Assembly (NCBI GenBank): GCA_963682055.1
Contig: OY821750.1
Coordinates: 11,472,501 to 11,536,500, forward strand
Reading direction: 5' to 3'
DNA length: 64,000 nt
Source of the DNA: Primula veris
Lineage: Eukaryota > Streptophyta > Magnoliopsida > Ericales > Primulaceae
Shown here: piece by piece, positions 36,676 through 49,182 of the stretch
Numbering within the stretch: the stretch's first letter is position 1
Layout of the letters: every line of letters begins with the position of its first letter
Made by a program: the position numbers and the translations under genes
Notes under the pieces: generated by a model
Databases searched by the model: none
Seen by the model: the letters and a program-made list of their open reading frames with translations, nothing else
What the model was told of the DNA's origin: nothing

Positions 36676-37834
36676 ACTTAAGAAATGACTATTAGCTAAG
36701 TGTCTTGAAAAATAAATATATAATTCAAGTGGTGAATTTTATTTCTCAGAACTACTATTTTTAAAATTAAATTAATAAAAACATACCCAAAAATTTCTAA
36801 TTAACAAAAATATACCCAAAATTTCATACCATAATTTGTATATTTCATACCCTTATTCCAAAAGTTCATACCCTTATTTCAAAAGTTCATATCCTAATTT
36901 TTATATTTCATACCCTTATTCCAAAAGTTCATACCCTTATTTTAAAAGTTCATACCCTAATTTGTATATTTCATATCATTATTCCAAAAATTGATACCCT
37001 TATTTAAGAAGTTCATACCATAATTTGTATATTTCATACCATTATTCCAAAAGTTGATCCCCTAATTTGTATTTTTCATACCCTTATTACAAAAGGTCAT
37101 ACCCTTATTGTATTTCAAAAGTTCATATCCTGATTTGTAGAGTTCACCCATATTTTCAAATATCCTCACTTACATAATTCATATACATAATTTTTCAATT
37201 CATACCCTTAATTCACGTAATTCATACACTTATTTTTCAACACTATACACTAATTAACAAATACAACTCTTACACGTTCTCCGATCTCGAACTACCACGT
37301 CATCGTCGTGGGCCTCTCATTCGACGATCGTATCTCCGTCGGCATCAATCTCGAGTTTTCGATCTCGTTTTATACCCTCGCCGTCCATTGCTATAGATGT
37401 GTCCGTCTCAATTTTCACGAAAGAGAGATATAGAGGAGAATAAAAAGATCGAAAAAATAGAGATATGATGGAGAGAGAGATCGGAAAGAGATAGTAAGAA
37501 TGAGAAATCGGAGAGAGTGAGAAGAAGGAGGAGAGATATTGGAGTGAGAGAGAAGAAGGAGAGAGAGATTGGATAGAGGGTGAGAGGAGGAGAAAGTGAA
37601 AAGATGAGAGAGAGAGAAAAGAGATTGAGAGGGATGAATGAGTTTTTTATTTTTTTATTAATTATTAATTAAATATATGTTTTTAATAATTTAACTTTTA
37701 AGAGTATGTCTTTTTTAATATAATAGCTATATGGTATGTTTATATTAATTGCCCCACTTAAGAAATGACTATTAGCTAAGTCTCTTGAAAAATAAATATA
37801 TAATTCAAGTGGCGAATTTTATTTCTCAGAACTA
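36676..37834. repeat. 1-kb insert in CRK2 intron 3 flanked by 79-bp direct repeats
   Basis: The 79-bp intron segment 'acttaagaaatgactatt'...'ctcagaacta' is present at 36676-36754 and again at 37756-37834 with two substitutions; CRK1 and CRK3 have it once. Between them is 1001 bp not found in the other copies. It contains short tandem repeats of 'ttcatacccttattccaaaa' type (about 36830-37140) and a GA-rich tract (about 37430-37640). Confidence 0.8.
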
Positions 37835-39267
37835 AGGCTACAATGAATTTGCCTCTTAAAAATTCATAGATTTTCAATTCTTTCCGCAAGCTTATTTAAT
37901 TATTGGTGTAGCTTTTTCGCCTACGATTATGCAATTTTGCCCAATTTTAGTTTCCTTAAAATGACAGTTTATCAAGAAAATAAAATTAAATAAAATGATT
38001 TACACAGTTGCGAGACCTGAATTACCTTATAAACAATGCCGAATCCACCAAAACCAAGCTTATTACTGTTTGAGAAATTATTCGTGGCAGCACTAACAAT
38101 GCTAAAGTCGAACTGCAAGGATTCCACCATCTTGATATCGTCCATATTGTGACTTTCATTTTGATCCTCGGCTACAAAGACAAACAAAAAACATATATAT
38201 CATTAAGTAACTAGAGGCTAAATTGTTACTAAACGGTCGAAAATATGCAACAAGGAATGAGTTTATTGGCCAGAAACTACAGGAATAGTTCCATAAATTT
38301 TGCAAAATAAAATTAGTAACCAAAACTTGAAAATTCTTGAACTTACTTGCATTTTTTCGCCCAGAATTCTTCGCCTTTCTCTTTTTCAAGAATGTGCATA
38401 TGCATAATAGAGGCACTATAGTTGCAATAGTTGAAACGACCACTGAAATTATTGTATTAGTACTATTGCTGTTGCTTTTTCCAGCTGAAATAATAAACCG
38501 ACACACATGATTTAGGCAACAAAAATATTTAATCTTTTGAAGACTTTTATTATACGAAGAAAAAAAAACAATTAATAATTGATGGTACAAGTGACGGCCA
38601 AAAAGTGCCCAACTCTATGTGAGATAACTATAATGCACCAAAAAAAAAAGAGAACTATAACTATAGCCTCAATGGTGACAATGGGACTGAAGTATACTAA
38701 GTTTACACTAGGTATGCATACTAATAAAAGAACATTATACAGTTGGAACCAATCTTGCTTTTATTACGAAACCTCGAGGATAAAATTATATATAAAAAAG
38801 TTATCCAGTGCTTATATTGTCCAATTTTCTTCACAAACTTTGATGCTGACGGCTGTGGTTGCCACTTGCCAGCGTGCTTTTAAAGGACATAAGATTTTTG
38901 AACATGATGTTTCATTTTTCATTTCTTTCAAAATATCAATTGACTTTTCCAAATAAAAACTTGATGAATTTTAAATTTTCAGTTCTTATTAATTCTATTG
39001 AAAGCTAAACAAATTAAGATTTCATTTTGGTTGTAGCGTTAAAAAAAAATACTACCCTTTCCAAATCAAGAAGTCCAGCTTACAACCTTCAGTTATTAAG
39101 AAGATCATGATCAAATTAACACAACAAATTATGAACATAAATTAAAAAAGATAATTATCACTAAAAAGTATAGGAAAGTAAAAGTTTGTATGACACTATA
39201 CAGATTGTTAATGAACAACATAAACTGTCAGTAAGTGTTCGATAAATTTTTAGCAACAAGTCATATA

Positions 39268-39995
39268 CAGTAGAAACTCTATAAAATAATACACTTGGGA
39301 CCACCAAAATTTATTAATTAAAAGAGTTATTAATTAATCGATAAATTAATAATTATTAATTTATATATTAATTAATATTTTATTAATTTATAGTAAAATA
39401 CTTAGTTTACAAACACCTTTCAAGCTTCCACTTAATTATTGTATACAATGCATGTATATCAAATGAAGGGCCCAATTTGAAAGAAACCTTCAATCTCCGA
39501 CCTTATTATGCTTCTTGTGTTCAATGTATCACTTTATGGACATTAAAAATATTTTCTATATAAATACAATATCAAAATAGATTAACACAAACAAATCATA
39601 CACACAACATCGCTTCCCATCTTAAAGGTGTGAAAAAAACAATAATGACAGACGAGATTCGAAGAGCATTATGCAAGCACAACAAGGATAATCCAAGTCT
39701 CACTCAAAATCAATTGCAAGAATGGGTTCAAGGGGAAATTGATTTCAACAAAAAACAAAAGACAATTGAGTCATTTTTCAAGAAACTTTCGTAAATCATT
39801 CATGTAATATGCTATATATAAGGAATTATTAATTTATATTTTATATGGGGTCTAAAGAAATTATCAAAAATGTATTATCTTATAATTTTAGCGAATTATT
39901 AATTTAGCACCCTATTCCCGAGTCGGGACCGGCCAAAAATATTATCTTAGAGAGTTAATTAAATAATCGAGTATTAATTTATCGAGTTTCTACTG
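39268..39995 (+). mobile_element. pogo/Emigrant-like Tc1-mariner element in CRK2 intron 1
   Basis: 728 bp with ends CAGTAGAAACTCTATAAA and (reverse complement) CAGTAGAAACTCGATAAA, flanked by TA duplications (39266-39267 and 39996-39997). CRK1 shows the empty site 'catatagtaac'. The TIR matches the CAGTA-type ends of plant pogo-like elements (Emigrant, Lemi1). It carries a short ORF. Confidence 0.85.
39645..39794 (+). CDS. 49-codon ORF: pogo/CENP-B-type N-terminus joined to a PIP-box tail
   Basis: Starts MTDEIRRALCKHNKDNPSLT and continues with QNQLQEWVQGEI, matching the N-terminal helix-turn-helix (CENP-B N/psq type) of plant pogo transposases. After DFNKK it ends QKTIESFFKKLS. QxxIxxFF with flanking Lys is the consensus PCNA-interacting (PIP) box, and a PCNA-binding motif is known at the C-terminus of Drosophila pogo transposase. 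The DDE catalytic core between the two ends is absent, and the join keeps frame up to the natural-looking stop. Inference: an internally deleted transposase gene that still encodes both ends. Expression is unknown. Confidence 0.6.
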   Translation: MTDEIRRALCKHNKDNPSLTQNQLQEWVQGEIDFNKKQKTIESFFKKLS

Positions 39996-42970
39996 TAGTA
40001 ACAATACAGTAACAGAACAATTATTGCTATCTTGTTATTAATTTCTTGGAGTGAACAATTATTACTATCTTGTTGTTAATTTCTTGAAGTGTATGCAATT
40101 TAAACAAGTGCTAACACCTAAGATCATTCAAAGCTATAGTAAAGATATACTCATGCCTGTCCCTTTTCCTCTTGTTGACGTTGGTGGAGGCGCTAGCGGC
40201 TTAACCACGGGCTTTTCATCCGCAGGCCCTGCAGTGTCTCTGAAGAAAGGATAAGTCTCGTACCTCACGGTACAACTCGGCCAAAACCCTATTCCCCCTA
40301 CCTTTCCCTTAGAGCAACTCGATATCTGCCCCATCAACAACACAAGACAATCCATACATTCCTTCTCGGATAAATCTGGGGTACACTGCACAAGCCCCAA
40401 GATAGTGACAAGATCCGGTCCCGTTATGTTACAAGTGGCAAACTTCCTATGTACGCCTACCGCTGCCTTGGCATGTAGACCGTTCAGCAAGGACTTCAAG
40501 TCCCTACTGAACTGGCCTTGATCCGTCGCGTTTTGATAATTGTATAAACAATAGTATGGTTCATAAGACAACTTGTGATATAATGGATCACTAGAGTATT
40601 TCAAGGTACAATATCCATTCCATCCAACCGCTTCTTTGTAGTTTTTGCAAGAATTCGTTAGATTTAACGTAACGTCACGTATGCAAGTGCGACAGTCACC
40701 AGCTTTGAGGTCTCCTCGACAAAGAGCAAGTCCGTAGGCTGTGTCGGGATTCTGACCAAAAGAGTGGTTTCCGAAGCCGTACGCATCTATCTTGGAAGGG
40801 ATAGAAGAAAGGAGGGTGTTGAGGTTTGTTTGATAAGTTGTATTATTTGTGAAGTTGCCTGCTTGTGATGAACAAGTGTAGTATTGGATATCTGGTTGTG
40901 AAAGGATGAGACAAATAAGTTGGGTGAAAATAAGAACTAGAAGAAGAAAGAGCTTTTGGGAACAAATTTTCATGTCTATTGCCAATAAAATGAATTAGCT
41001 AGTGAGTTGGAGAAAGATGAGGAACTTCATGTAACCTTAGAGATAAATTAATTTCGACAAGCATTTATATTTAAGAAGAAAAAAATGAGTCATAAGAAAG
41101 ACTTGATGGTAGAAAATAGATAAATGATTTGAACACGTGAAATATGACCAAATGAGGAGAAATTATTTGTGAGCTACTTATTTCAAAATATTGACTTTTC
41201 ACCAGAGAATATAAAAGCTCCCGGCCCACTCCTATCCTAGCTTCTAATTTTCCTAATTAAAAGTTCAACCTTTTGGAACACAACTTTTTTTTTTCCAAAG
41301 GAAAAATTCATTGTGTAAACTTTTTTTTGGAACACAACTTGTATTAAACTTAAAAATCATGTTAATCGTCAGGCACTACAAGAAATAGTTCGGATATCAG
41401 CAGAAAAAAAGGAGGAGCCAAATTATGTTGCTAATTAACAACAGAAACAAACAAAACAACAACATAAATTATTATAATTATTTAGCAACAAAAGTACCAA
41501 CTATTTAGCAACTTAAAATTAGCAACATCGTAATTTGTTGCCAAAGAAGTTGCCAAGTTTTTCGAAAGAAATCAGCAACAAAATTACCATCAATTTAGCA
41601 ACTTAAAATTAGCAACATCATAATTTGTTACCAAAAAAGTTACCAAATTTAAAAAAAAAACATAATTATCATCAATTTTGCAACAGGCTAAACATGTTGA
41701 TATAATCAAATATTTATCTTTAATTGCAAATAACAAAGAAATTGTATTAGACTAATAATGTAAGTTTATTGAAGTTCAAGTGTTGTTGACTTACAATTTT
41801 AATAGAGAAAAGATAACAAAGCTTAAGTGTTGTTGACTTACAATTTTAATAGAGAAAATATAACAACGTCAATATTCACTTTAGTAGTCCATTCAAAGAA
41901 ATGTATAATTTACTAAAGTTTTAGGGATAGTTTAAACTAAAATGTAAGGGCAGTTCAAACTAATGAACTTATAGTACTCATAGTTTCCTTTGTACAATAT
42001 AAAGAATACTAACAATGTCAATATTTAATTTACAATGTCAAAGATTTAGGGGTCAAATCATATGCGGTTTACTTTGTCAATGGGTACAATTTGCTACACT
42101 TTAAAGCATAGACTTCGTAAAGTAACATCAAATAGCGGTGTTTGCATTGAGAGTTTCACTGACTCTCCTGAAAGTTATTATCAAATGACTACAACAATAT
42201 TCTAATTGACATCATATTTGAACTGAAGTAACCAAGATGACTCATTAGAATGATTGTTTTGTTTAAATGTCAGTGGCTTGTTCCTAGTCGAAAAAGGAAG
42301 AAAGTTCATACATGATACAATCTTGTCGATTTTGACATAAAATCAAATTTCCCGAAATGATCCATTTATTTTGGCTATGCAAGTGTGTTACATCCCTAAT
42401 CCGAGACTGTCGATAATAAAAAAAATATGAAATGGGAATGAGGAAAAAGAAAACAAGGAAGGACTAGTGTTGTATATGTAAAGTAAAACCTACACCAGTA
42501 CTTGTTCAACCTTCGAATGATGAATTGGTAGACACAATGACATTTCAAGATGATGAAATAATAGAATATCGAGGGCATTGAATGTCGTTATTGATACCGA
42601 ACCAGGTTATAAAATCCATATAGCCAAAAGTGTAGAAGAAATAATTTTATTAGATAGCTTATCATATTCGAGGCAATTCGAGCCATGAAGACGAGGAATA
42701 AACTTGAAATGCATATGGTTTGTTTCAAAATTTTAAGCATGCTAGATTTTGTGTCAAAAAATATTGTGTTGCATGTTAATAATTTTTATATATTCAAAAT
42801 CATATTAATGATAGTTTTCCCATGTTTTTTTTTTCCATAATTAGCAAATCATTTTTGTTTCCCTCCTTGTTTTCCCTCTTCATTTTTTACACATGACTGA
42901 CTTAAAAAAAAACACTTACGATATTTTTTTCACCACACAACATGAAAAGTATAAACATATTCTCACACAT

Positions 42971-42997
42971 GCCGCCGCCGCCGCCGCCGCCGCCGCC
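42971..42997 (+). repeat. (GCC)9 microsatellite
   Basis: Nine GCC units within the CACTA element, just upstream of a leader-like sequence. Confidence 0.95.
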
Positions 42998-44124
42998 AAC
43001 AAAACAAACCCTAGATCTTACTCTCCATCTCTCTCTATAAACTCGCCTCTCTGTGTTTTCTCCTCAGGTTAGATATCTCTTTTCTCTCCCTTTGTATGTT
43101 TTGTTCTAGACAGTGAAATAGGATTTTTCATGTATGAGTTTATATGTTGATGTATATAACATCTCTCGAATCTCTTTCTATTTAAATATCTATCTGTATC
43201 CACATATGGGTGTCAATTGTTTGAATTTGTTGATGATATATTTATCACTTCTTTTTGCTAATTATCAACTGGGTATAAAGAATTTAAGTGATTCACTCTT
43301 AATCATGTATGTATCTTTCTTGCCTTTTGGTTTTTAATAAATTATAATTGATGATATGGGTATCACTTAGTTTAGCTAATTATCGACGGGTTATAAAAAA
43401 TCTAAGTGATTTTTTTAATTATGTATCACTTTTAGATTTTTAGGAGATCTGATATCATGATATAGGTATAATTTAGTTTGGCTAATTGCCAATTGGGTTT
43501 AAAGAATTTGGGTGAAAAAGTAACTACTTATTTTGCATAAAGAGTTTATCTTTTATTTAAGTGTAACTGAAAGGTGTGTATCACCAAAATAATTAAATAA
43601 CTCGGTTAGAAATGTATGAATCAACGGTGAGTTGAATATTAAGAACTGAATTTGTAGCAGGGACTTTTCAATGCTAAAACAAGATATATCAAAAACGAAA
43701 ATGTGTTGATATTTAGTACCAATTATTGTTTAGTATCTTCAATCTTATTCATGTGTGAATTTTATTCGTTATATCTGAAATTTTTATTTTTCTCCCACTT
43801 AACAGGAATTAAAAAAGGTTGTAGTCTGTTTGCGGATATATGCATGCCTACTTACTCTAAGGTTTGGTTAATAGCTAATGTTTTACTTGCTTTTTAAAAA
43901 GATCTAAGATTTAAACCTTTGCAATTGATTTTAACTTCCAAGATACATGTGGGTAACCTTCTCACATTGGTGTTGTTTATTTAATTTTTCTTTTCTTTGT
44001 AGCTGACTAAAATGCATGTTCTTGGTACTGGATCTCGTGGTGTTGGATCTCATGGTCGTAGTTCTGGTGGGAGTCAGTCTAACACGTCGTAGATTTGGCA
44101 ACCTCACCCTTCACCCATTAAAGG
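42998..44124 (+). pseudogene. Leader and exon remnant inside the CACTA element
   Basis: After the GCC run comes a pyrimidine-rich leader with 'ctctctataaactcgcc' and a donor CAG|GTTAGA at 43068, a 935-bp intron-like stretch, an acceptor TTTGTAG|CTGAC at 44002, and ATG at 44012. The frame reads MHVLGTGSRGVGSHG... Ser/Gly-rich for 27 codons, then TAG (44090-44092), and continues openly (IWQPHPSPIK) to a donor-like AAAG|GTACAC at 44124. It may be the 5' end of the element's own gene or a captured host gene. Not identified. Confidence 0.4.
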
Positions 44125-45750
44125 TACACCCATAACAATTCTTCATGCTTATCAACTACATGATACATAACTAGTGTTGTGCAATTAGGATTTAGGTGTA
44201 TCATATACTTAGTCATACATTACATGTTAATATTTATAGTTGTTTTTGTGGTGTAGTTTGACTTTATGATTTTAGTATGTGGTGTGAGAAATATGTTGCA
44301 AACCTAGCTTTATTGCGTGTTTAAGTATTTTGGACAAGCTTTATGAAACATTTTAACCACATGGTCAATCAAATGTTTAATTGGAGAACGTTACTAAAAT
44401 CATAGTCTTATATCTCAAGTGTTTTTTTATGTATTTTCTTTTTAATTTAAGACATGGTCAATCAAATGAAGGTTGGGAGTAAATGTATGAAATTCAATTA
44501 TATAAAGCGGGACTCTAAACAATTTCGTGCATGCACGTGAAAGGAAAAATTGAACTTTGGTCTGATTAGTCCCTTTTCCAACCATAGGTTGATGTTTGGG
44601 GATGAACTAGAGTATATATTAGCTAAAAGCACAATCAAATCTGTATCTAAACAGAGACCATAGACATGCTAAACATATTTTAATATGAAGATTTGTTAAT
44701 GTGTAAAAGTTCAACTATATTCTCAACTCTTAAATGGGTACTGAATACCCAGGAATGAAATTTAGATGTTACATTTTGTGTAGACTGTAGAGTTATACAG
44801 TAGTTATCTTCGAGGTTAAAACCAATAGCTAACAACTGCTTATTGATGAGATGACATTTATAATTTTAACAGAAAATAATGGTAACACTTTCGTATTTCC
44901 ATTCAAACCTGTGTGTATCTATAAGCTTAAGTCTCGTTATCTTCGATACGTCCCTTCTCCTCATGTGGTCTTACAGAACTCAACGACAAGTATAAAACTT
45001 GCAACAACATTAACTTGGGGTTGGCTATGAAACTTCAATATTAGATACTGATTTCGGGGGGTGGGCTGTACTTCAAAAACCTTTTAAGTTTCTTTTTTAT
45101 GTTAGTTTAAACTAACAATAACGACTTACTATCTTAGCATACAGTTGTTTCCTTGTTGGTTGCTAATGAAAAACCTTATTTTAGTTGAGTCCTTTGCCAT
45201 ATTTATTCTCACAATTTCGGTAGTACATCTTTAGCATATTGTTATCATTTTTTGGAATTGCATTTAGTTGTTTGTTTACAATTAAATTTATGTTATTTTA
45301 TTTGACTTCTATTTTGTAGAAGTACTTCATTTGTGCTAGAGGGGCAGAAAAGGATGGTAAGAAGTGTTGGAAGAAAACTGTTGGGAGATGCTATTGAGAT
45401 TTTATAAATGATCAAAATAATTGAGTCAATACAGGACTATATATCTCGGAAGCGGTTTGTGGAACGAGCAGAAGGCGGAATAAAACACCCCATGCGACAC
45501 GTAAATGTAACTTTTTAAGACTTCTTGTCTATCTTTTGTGACTATAGCGCCTTAGGTACAAAACCTTTGGCATATTTTTTTTGTATTTTATTGGCTAAAA
45601 AGTTGAATTGTTCTCGGATAGTAGATCAAAAGATTGCAAGTTTGTAATAAGTTGGTTATGTGATATATTAGCTTATGCGAATTTTGTTGTGTGTGTGTGT
45701 GTAAATGCAAATTACTAGCAATTGAATTGTAATATCAATTTATATTTTTT
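44125..45750. other. CACTA interior without recognisable genes
   Basis: AT-rich. An exon-like block near 45320-45500 (after TTTTGTAG) has no identifiable product. Nothing else seen. Confidence 0.4.
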
Positions 45751-46197
45751 TTACTCACTGAACAAAGAACAGCAATAGATTTTGGTAACAAAATAGCAAC
45801 ACATTACCAACTTTTTAATAAATAAATAATATAAATAGTAACATGATACAATCAATAATAGCTACAATTGTTCAAATATTAAAAGGTGTTGATGAACAAT
45901 TTGTAACAAATTTCCGACAAAAAGCATTTATGTTGCAGAAGTGTTGCCAAAATCCATCAAGTAACAACATATAAAATATGATACAATTATGTTACTAATA
46001 TAGCAACGTAAAAAAGTATGTTACTATTCTGTTACTGATGAAAATTGTGTGTTGCTAATTCAGTTGCTAGAATCTACAACAAGCCAAACAATAATATACC
46101 GGTTTTTGTTGCTATTGTTGCTAATGTTGATTTGTAACAGAAATAGCTTAAATAGCAACAAATTTTTTTGTTCTTATATGGATTTTTTCTTGTAGTG

Positions 46198-47284
46198 AGG
46201 TTTCCTAAAAATGGTTTTTAGTTTTCACCATAAGTAAAAACTCACTAGTTGGTACACATTAGATATTTACGATTTACTTACATGAACGTTTGTTGGAGAA
46301 AGATAGAAATACAATTGTACGAAATGTCCGTAATAAAATCAACATTTATATATCAGTGAATAATGAGTAGGGCTGTAAATATAAAACGAAACAAGTCGAA
46401 CAATGGTCTGTTTATGTTCCTGTTCATCAACTGAAACACTTGTTTATTTTCAGTTCATGTTCATTTAAATACGAACAAACATTTGACGAACATGAACCGA
46501 AAATTTGATGAGGCAAACATGAGTTCTTCGTGAACATATCTTTTCATTCAAAATATTTAATAACTTAAAAATAGTACTTTTTTCCTTTCTTTTTGGAATA
46601 TATTATAATTTTATCTTTATTATTATATTGTTTACTTGTTTTACTATGATAAATTTGTCTACAAATGAAGCTTCAAACTACGAGTATATTTTTAGTTTTT
46701 TTTCTTTCTTTTTGTAGCTTCATTGTTTTAAAGCTTTTGAGCTGATTTGTAGCATAAAATGATAAGAGAGATTACTTATTTCTTTTACAAAGTCCTGTGT
46801 ACCACGGTTCCATGCCTATCAAAAGAAATGTACAAAGTGCTTGCAAGAGAATTGAAATTTTACAAGTTGGTCAGAAACTAAAAGAAAAATATATTTTATA
46901 AACAAACTTCATATTCTTTTTCCAGAAACTACGTAGAATTTTGATCGGCTTATAACTTGTATAAAAATTGTCGAAATGATTTTTTTTAAATTCAATCATA
47001 AAATTTAACATTTGAACTATATATATGATCAACTTTTAAAAAATTTCATTCCGATAATTTTGATATAAGTTCTTGGCCGGTCTAAATTGCACGTAATTTC
47101 GTAATTGACAGTTAAATAGGAACGGAGGGAGTATGTTTTTCTTCAAGTCATGGTACTATTTTGCTCTGCTACTAATAACTAATTTTCATTAGTATAAGTT
47201 TCTAGTACATTCAGCAAGAACGTCAAAGATCTACCGCGGATACACCTCAGTAATTAAGGCTTCATTATCCGACGAATGTAGACA
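46198..47284. other. CRK2/CRK3 intergenic region with duplication junction
   Basis: 46201-46368 is CRK2 5' flank; 46369-46661 is the left part of the AGGGCTGTAAAT-ended element. At 46662-46666 (CAAAT) the sequence switches directly into the CRK 3' flank ('gaagcttcaaactacgag'). A MITE remnant follows inside that flank. Confidence 0.7.
46927..47131. mobile_element. Stowaway-like MITE remnant
   Basis: About 205 bp absent from the same place in CRK1 and CRK2 flanks. The right end AACGGAGGGAG followed by TA is the Stowaway terminus; a matching left terminus is not evident. Confidence 0.55.
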
Positions 47285-48201
47285 CTAATTATATCTAGAG
47301 TCACTGGACTCCTGACTTGCATTGCTTTGTAGAAAAAATGCTGGTTGAGATGGTATCGGGAGAGTGAGAGATGAACGTGTAAACATCATCACAACTTGAA
47401 CCACAGTTGGCCTATCGATTGGATTTTCTTGAACGCACAACAACCCTATATGGATGCATCGCATTATTTCACTTGTTGAACACGTTGAAGACACTAGCGA
47501 AGGGTCTACAAGTTCCATTGATCTTCCTTGGCGCCAACTATTCCATGTCTAAATAAAATCCAAAGTATGAGAATTTAATATTAGTGTAGAATCTGGCTGC
47601 AATATTTAATAATTAAGTTTGTAGAAGAAATAGCTGGTTTAGTGTTTAAGTTCTTCAATCGATTACAGTACGTACTAGTCAACTCTAGTATCACCAGCAT
47701 TTTGGTAATTCTTGTTTCTCAAAAGTAACTGTTGCTATTTACGACTCCAAAAATTAGAAGCTGATAATGGTAAAATTTGTTAATACTTACAAAGGTTAGA
47801 AGGTCCTCCCCCATTTCCCCTCTGCAGAAATAACTATTCTTCTGTCCACTAACAATTTCCAAAATCAAGACACCGAAGCTGAAGACGTCGGATTTCACCG
47901 AGAAATGGCCATGCATTGCGTATTCCGGAGCCATGTAACCACTACCAGTTTCAAAAAAAAAACACTCTCAAGATATAGAATGCCGTTAAGCACAAAATGA
48001 AATGTCATTCGTCAAGTTTAGAGTTTTTTCTGGTAAAAGTCTTGATATAAAGGAAACAATATAACAGTTAAAAGCAAACGATTTATGTTGGTTAATCAAT
48101 AGATTATGACTACGGAAAAGTAAGTACTTAAAAGTTGCAATCAACATCAAACAAGGCCCTTAAGCGGATACACAAGGAACTAGAGGTAGAAGTACTCACT
48201 A

Positions 48202-48555
<354 letters not shown>

Positions 48556-49182
48556 TCATGAATTCGTACATCAAAAGCCTTTCGTTTTGTTTGTAACAAA
48601 AGCCTAACAGCCTAACCAGGTTTCTATGTTGTAGCTTGGCGACTAACATAACTTCGTTCTTGAATTCAGTTTCACCTTGATGAGAGTTTTTTGATAACCT
48701 CTTCACGGCTATTTCTCGTCCATCAGAAAGTATACCCTGATATATGATATATGAATTTACCATGGTCAACTTAAGAAATGACTATTAGCTAACTGTCTTG
48801 AAAGTTAAATATATAATTCAAGTGACGAATTTTATTTCTCAGAACTAAAGCTACAATGATTTTCAATTCTTTCCGCAAGCTTATTTAATTATTGGTGTAG
48901 CTTTTTCGCCTACGATTATGCCATTTTGCTTAGTTTTGGTTTCCTGAAAATGACAATTTATCAAGAAATTAAAATTAAATAAAATGATTTACACAGTTGC
49001 GAGACCTGAATTACCTTATAAACAATGCCGAATCCACCAAAACCAAGCTTATTACCGTTTGAGAAATTATTCGTGGCAGCACTAACAATGCTAAAGTCGA
49101 ACTGCAAGGATTCCACCATCTTGATATCGTCCACATTGTGACTTTCATTTTGATCCTCGGCTACAATGACAAACAAAAAACA

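Larger units (their letters stand above)
41374..46197. mobile_element. Non-autonomous CACTA element between CRK2 and CRK3
   Basis: Begins CACTACAAGAAATAG and ends TTTTTTCTTGTAGTG, with a 3-bp duplication AGG on both sides (41371-41373 and 46198-46200); CRK1 and CRK3 flanks show the uninterrupted 'cttcaggtctcc'. 4824 bp. Both subterminal regions (41420-41700 and 45750-46170) are packed with TAGCAAC/GTTGCTA-type repeats, the usual transposase-binding zones. No TNPD-type transposase reading frame is visible. Confidence 0.9.

Noticed and set aside
43134..43897. Several short hydrophobic ORFs inside the CACTA element
   Set aside because: AT-rich random ORFs within an intron-like stretch; no conserved motif.
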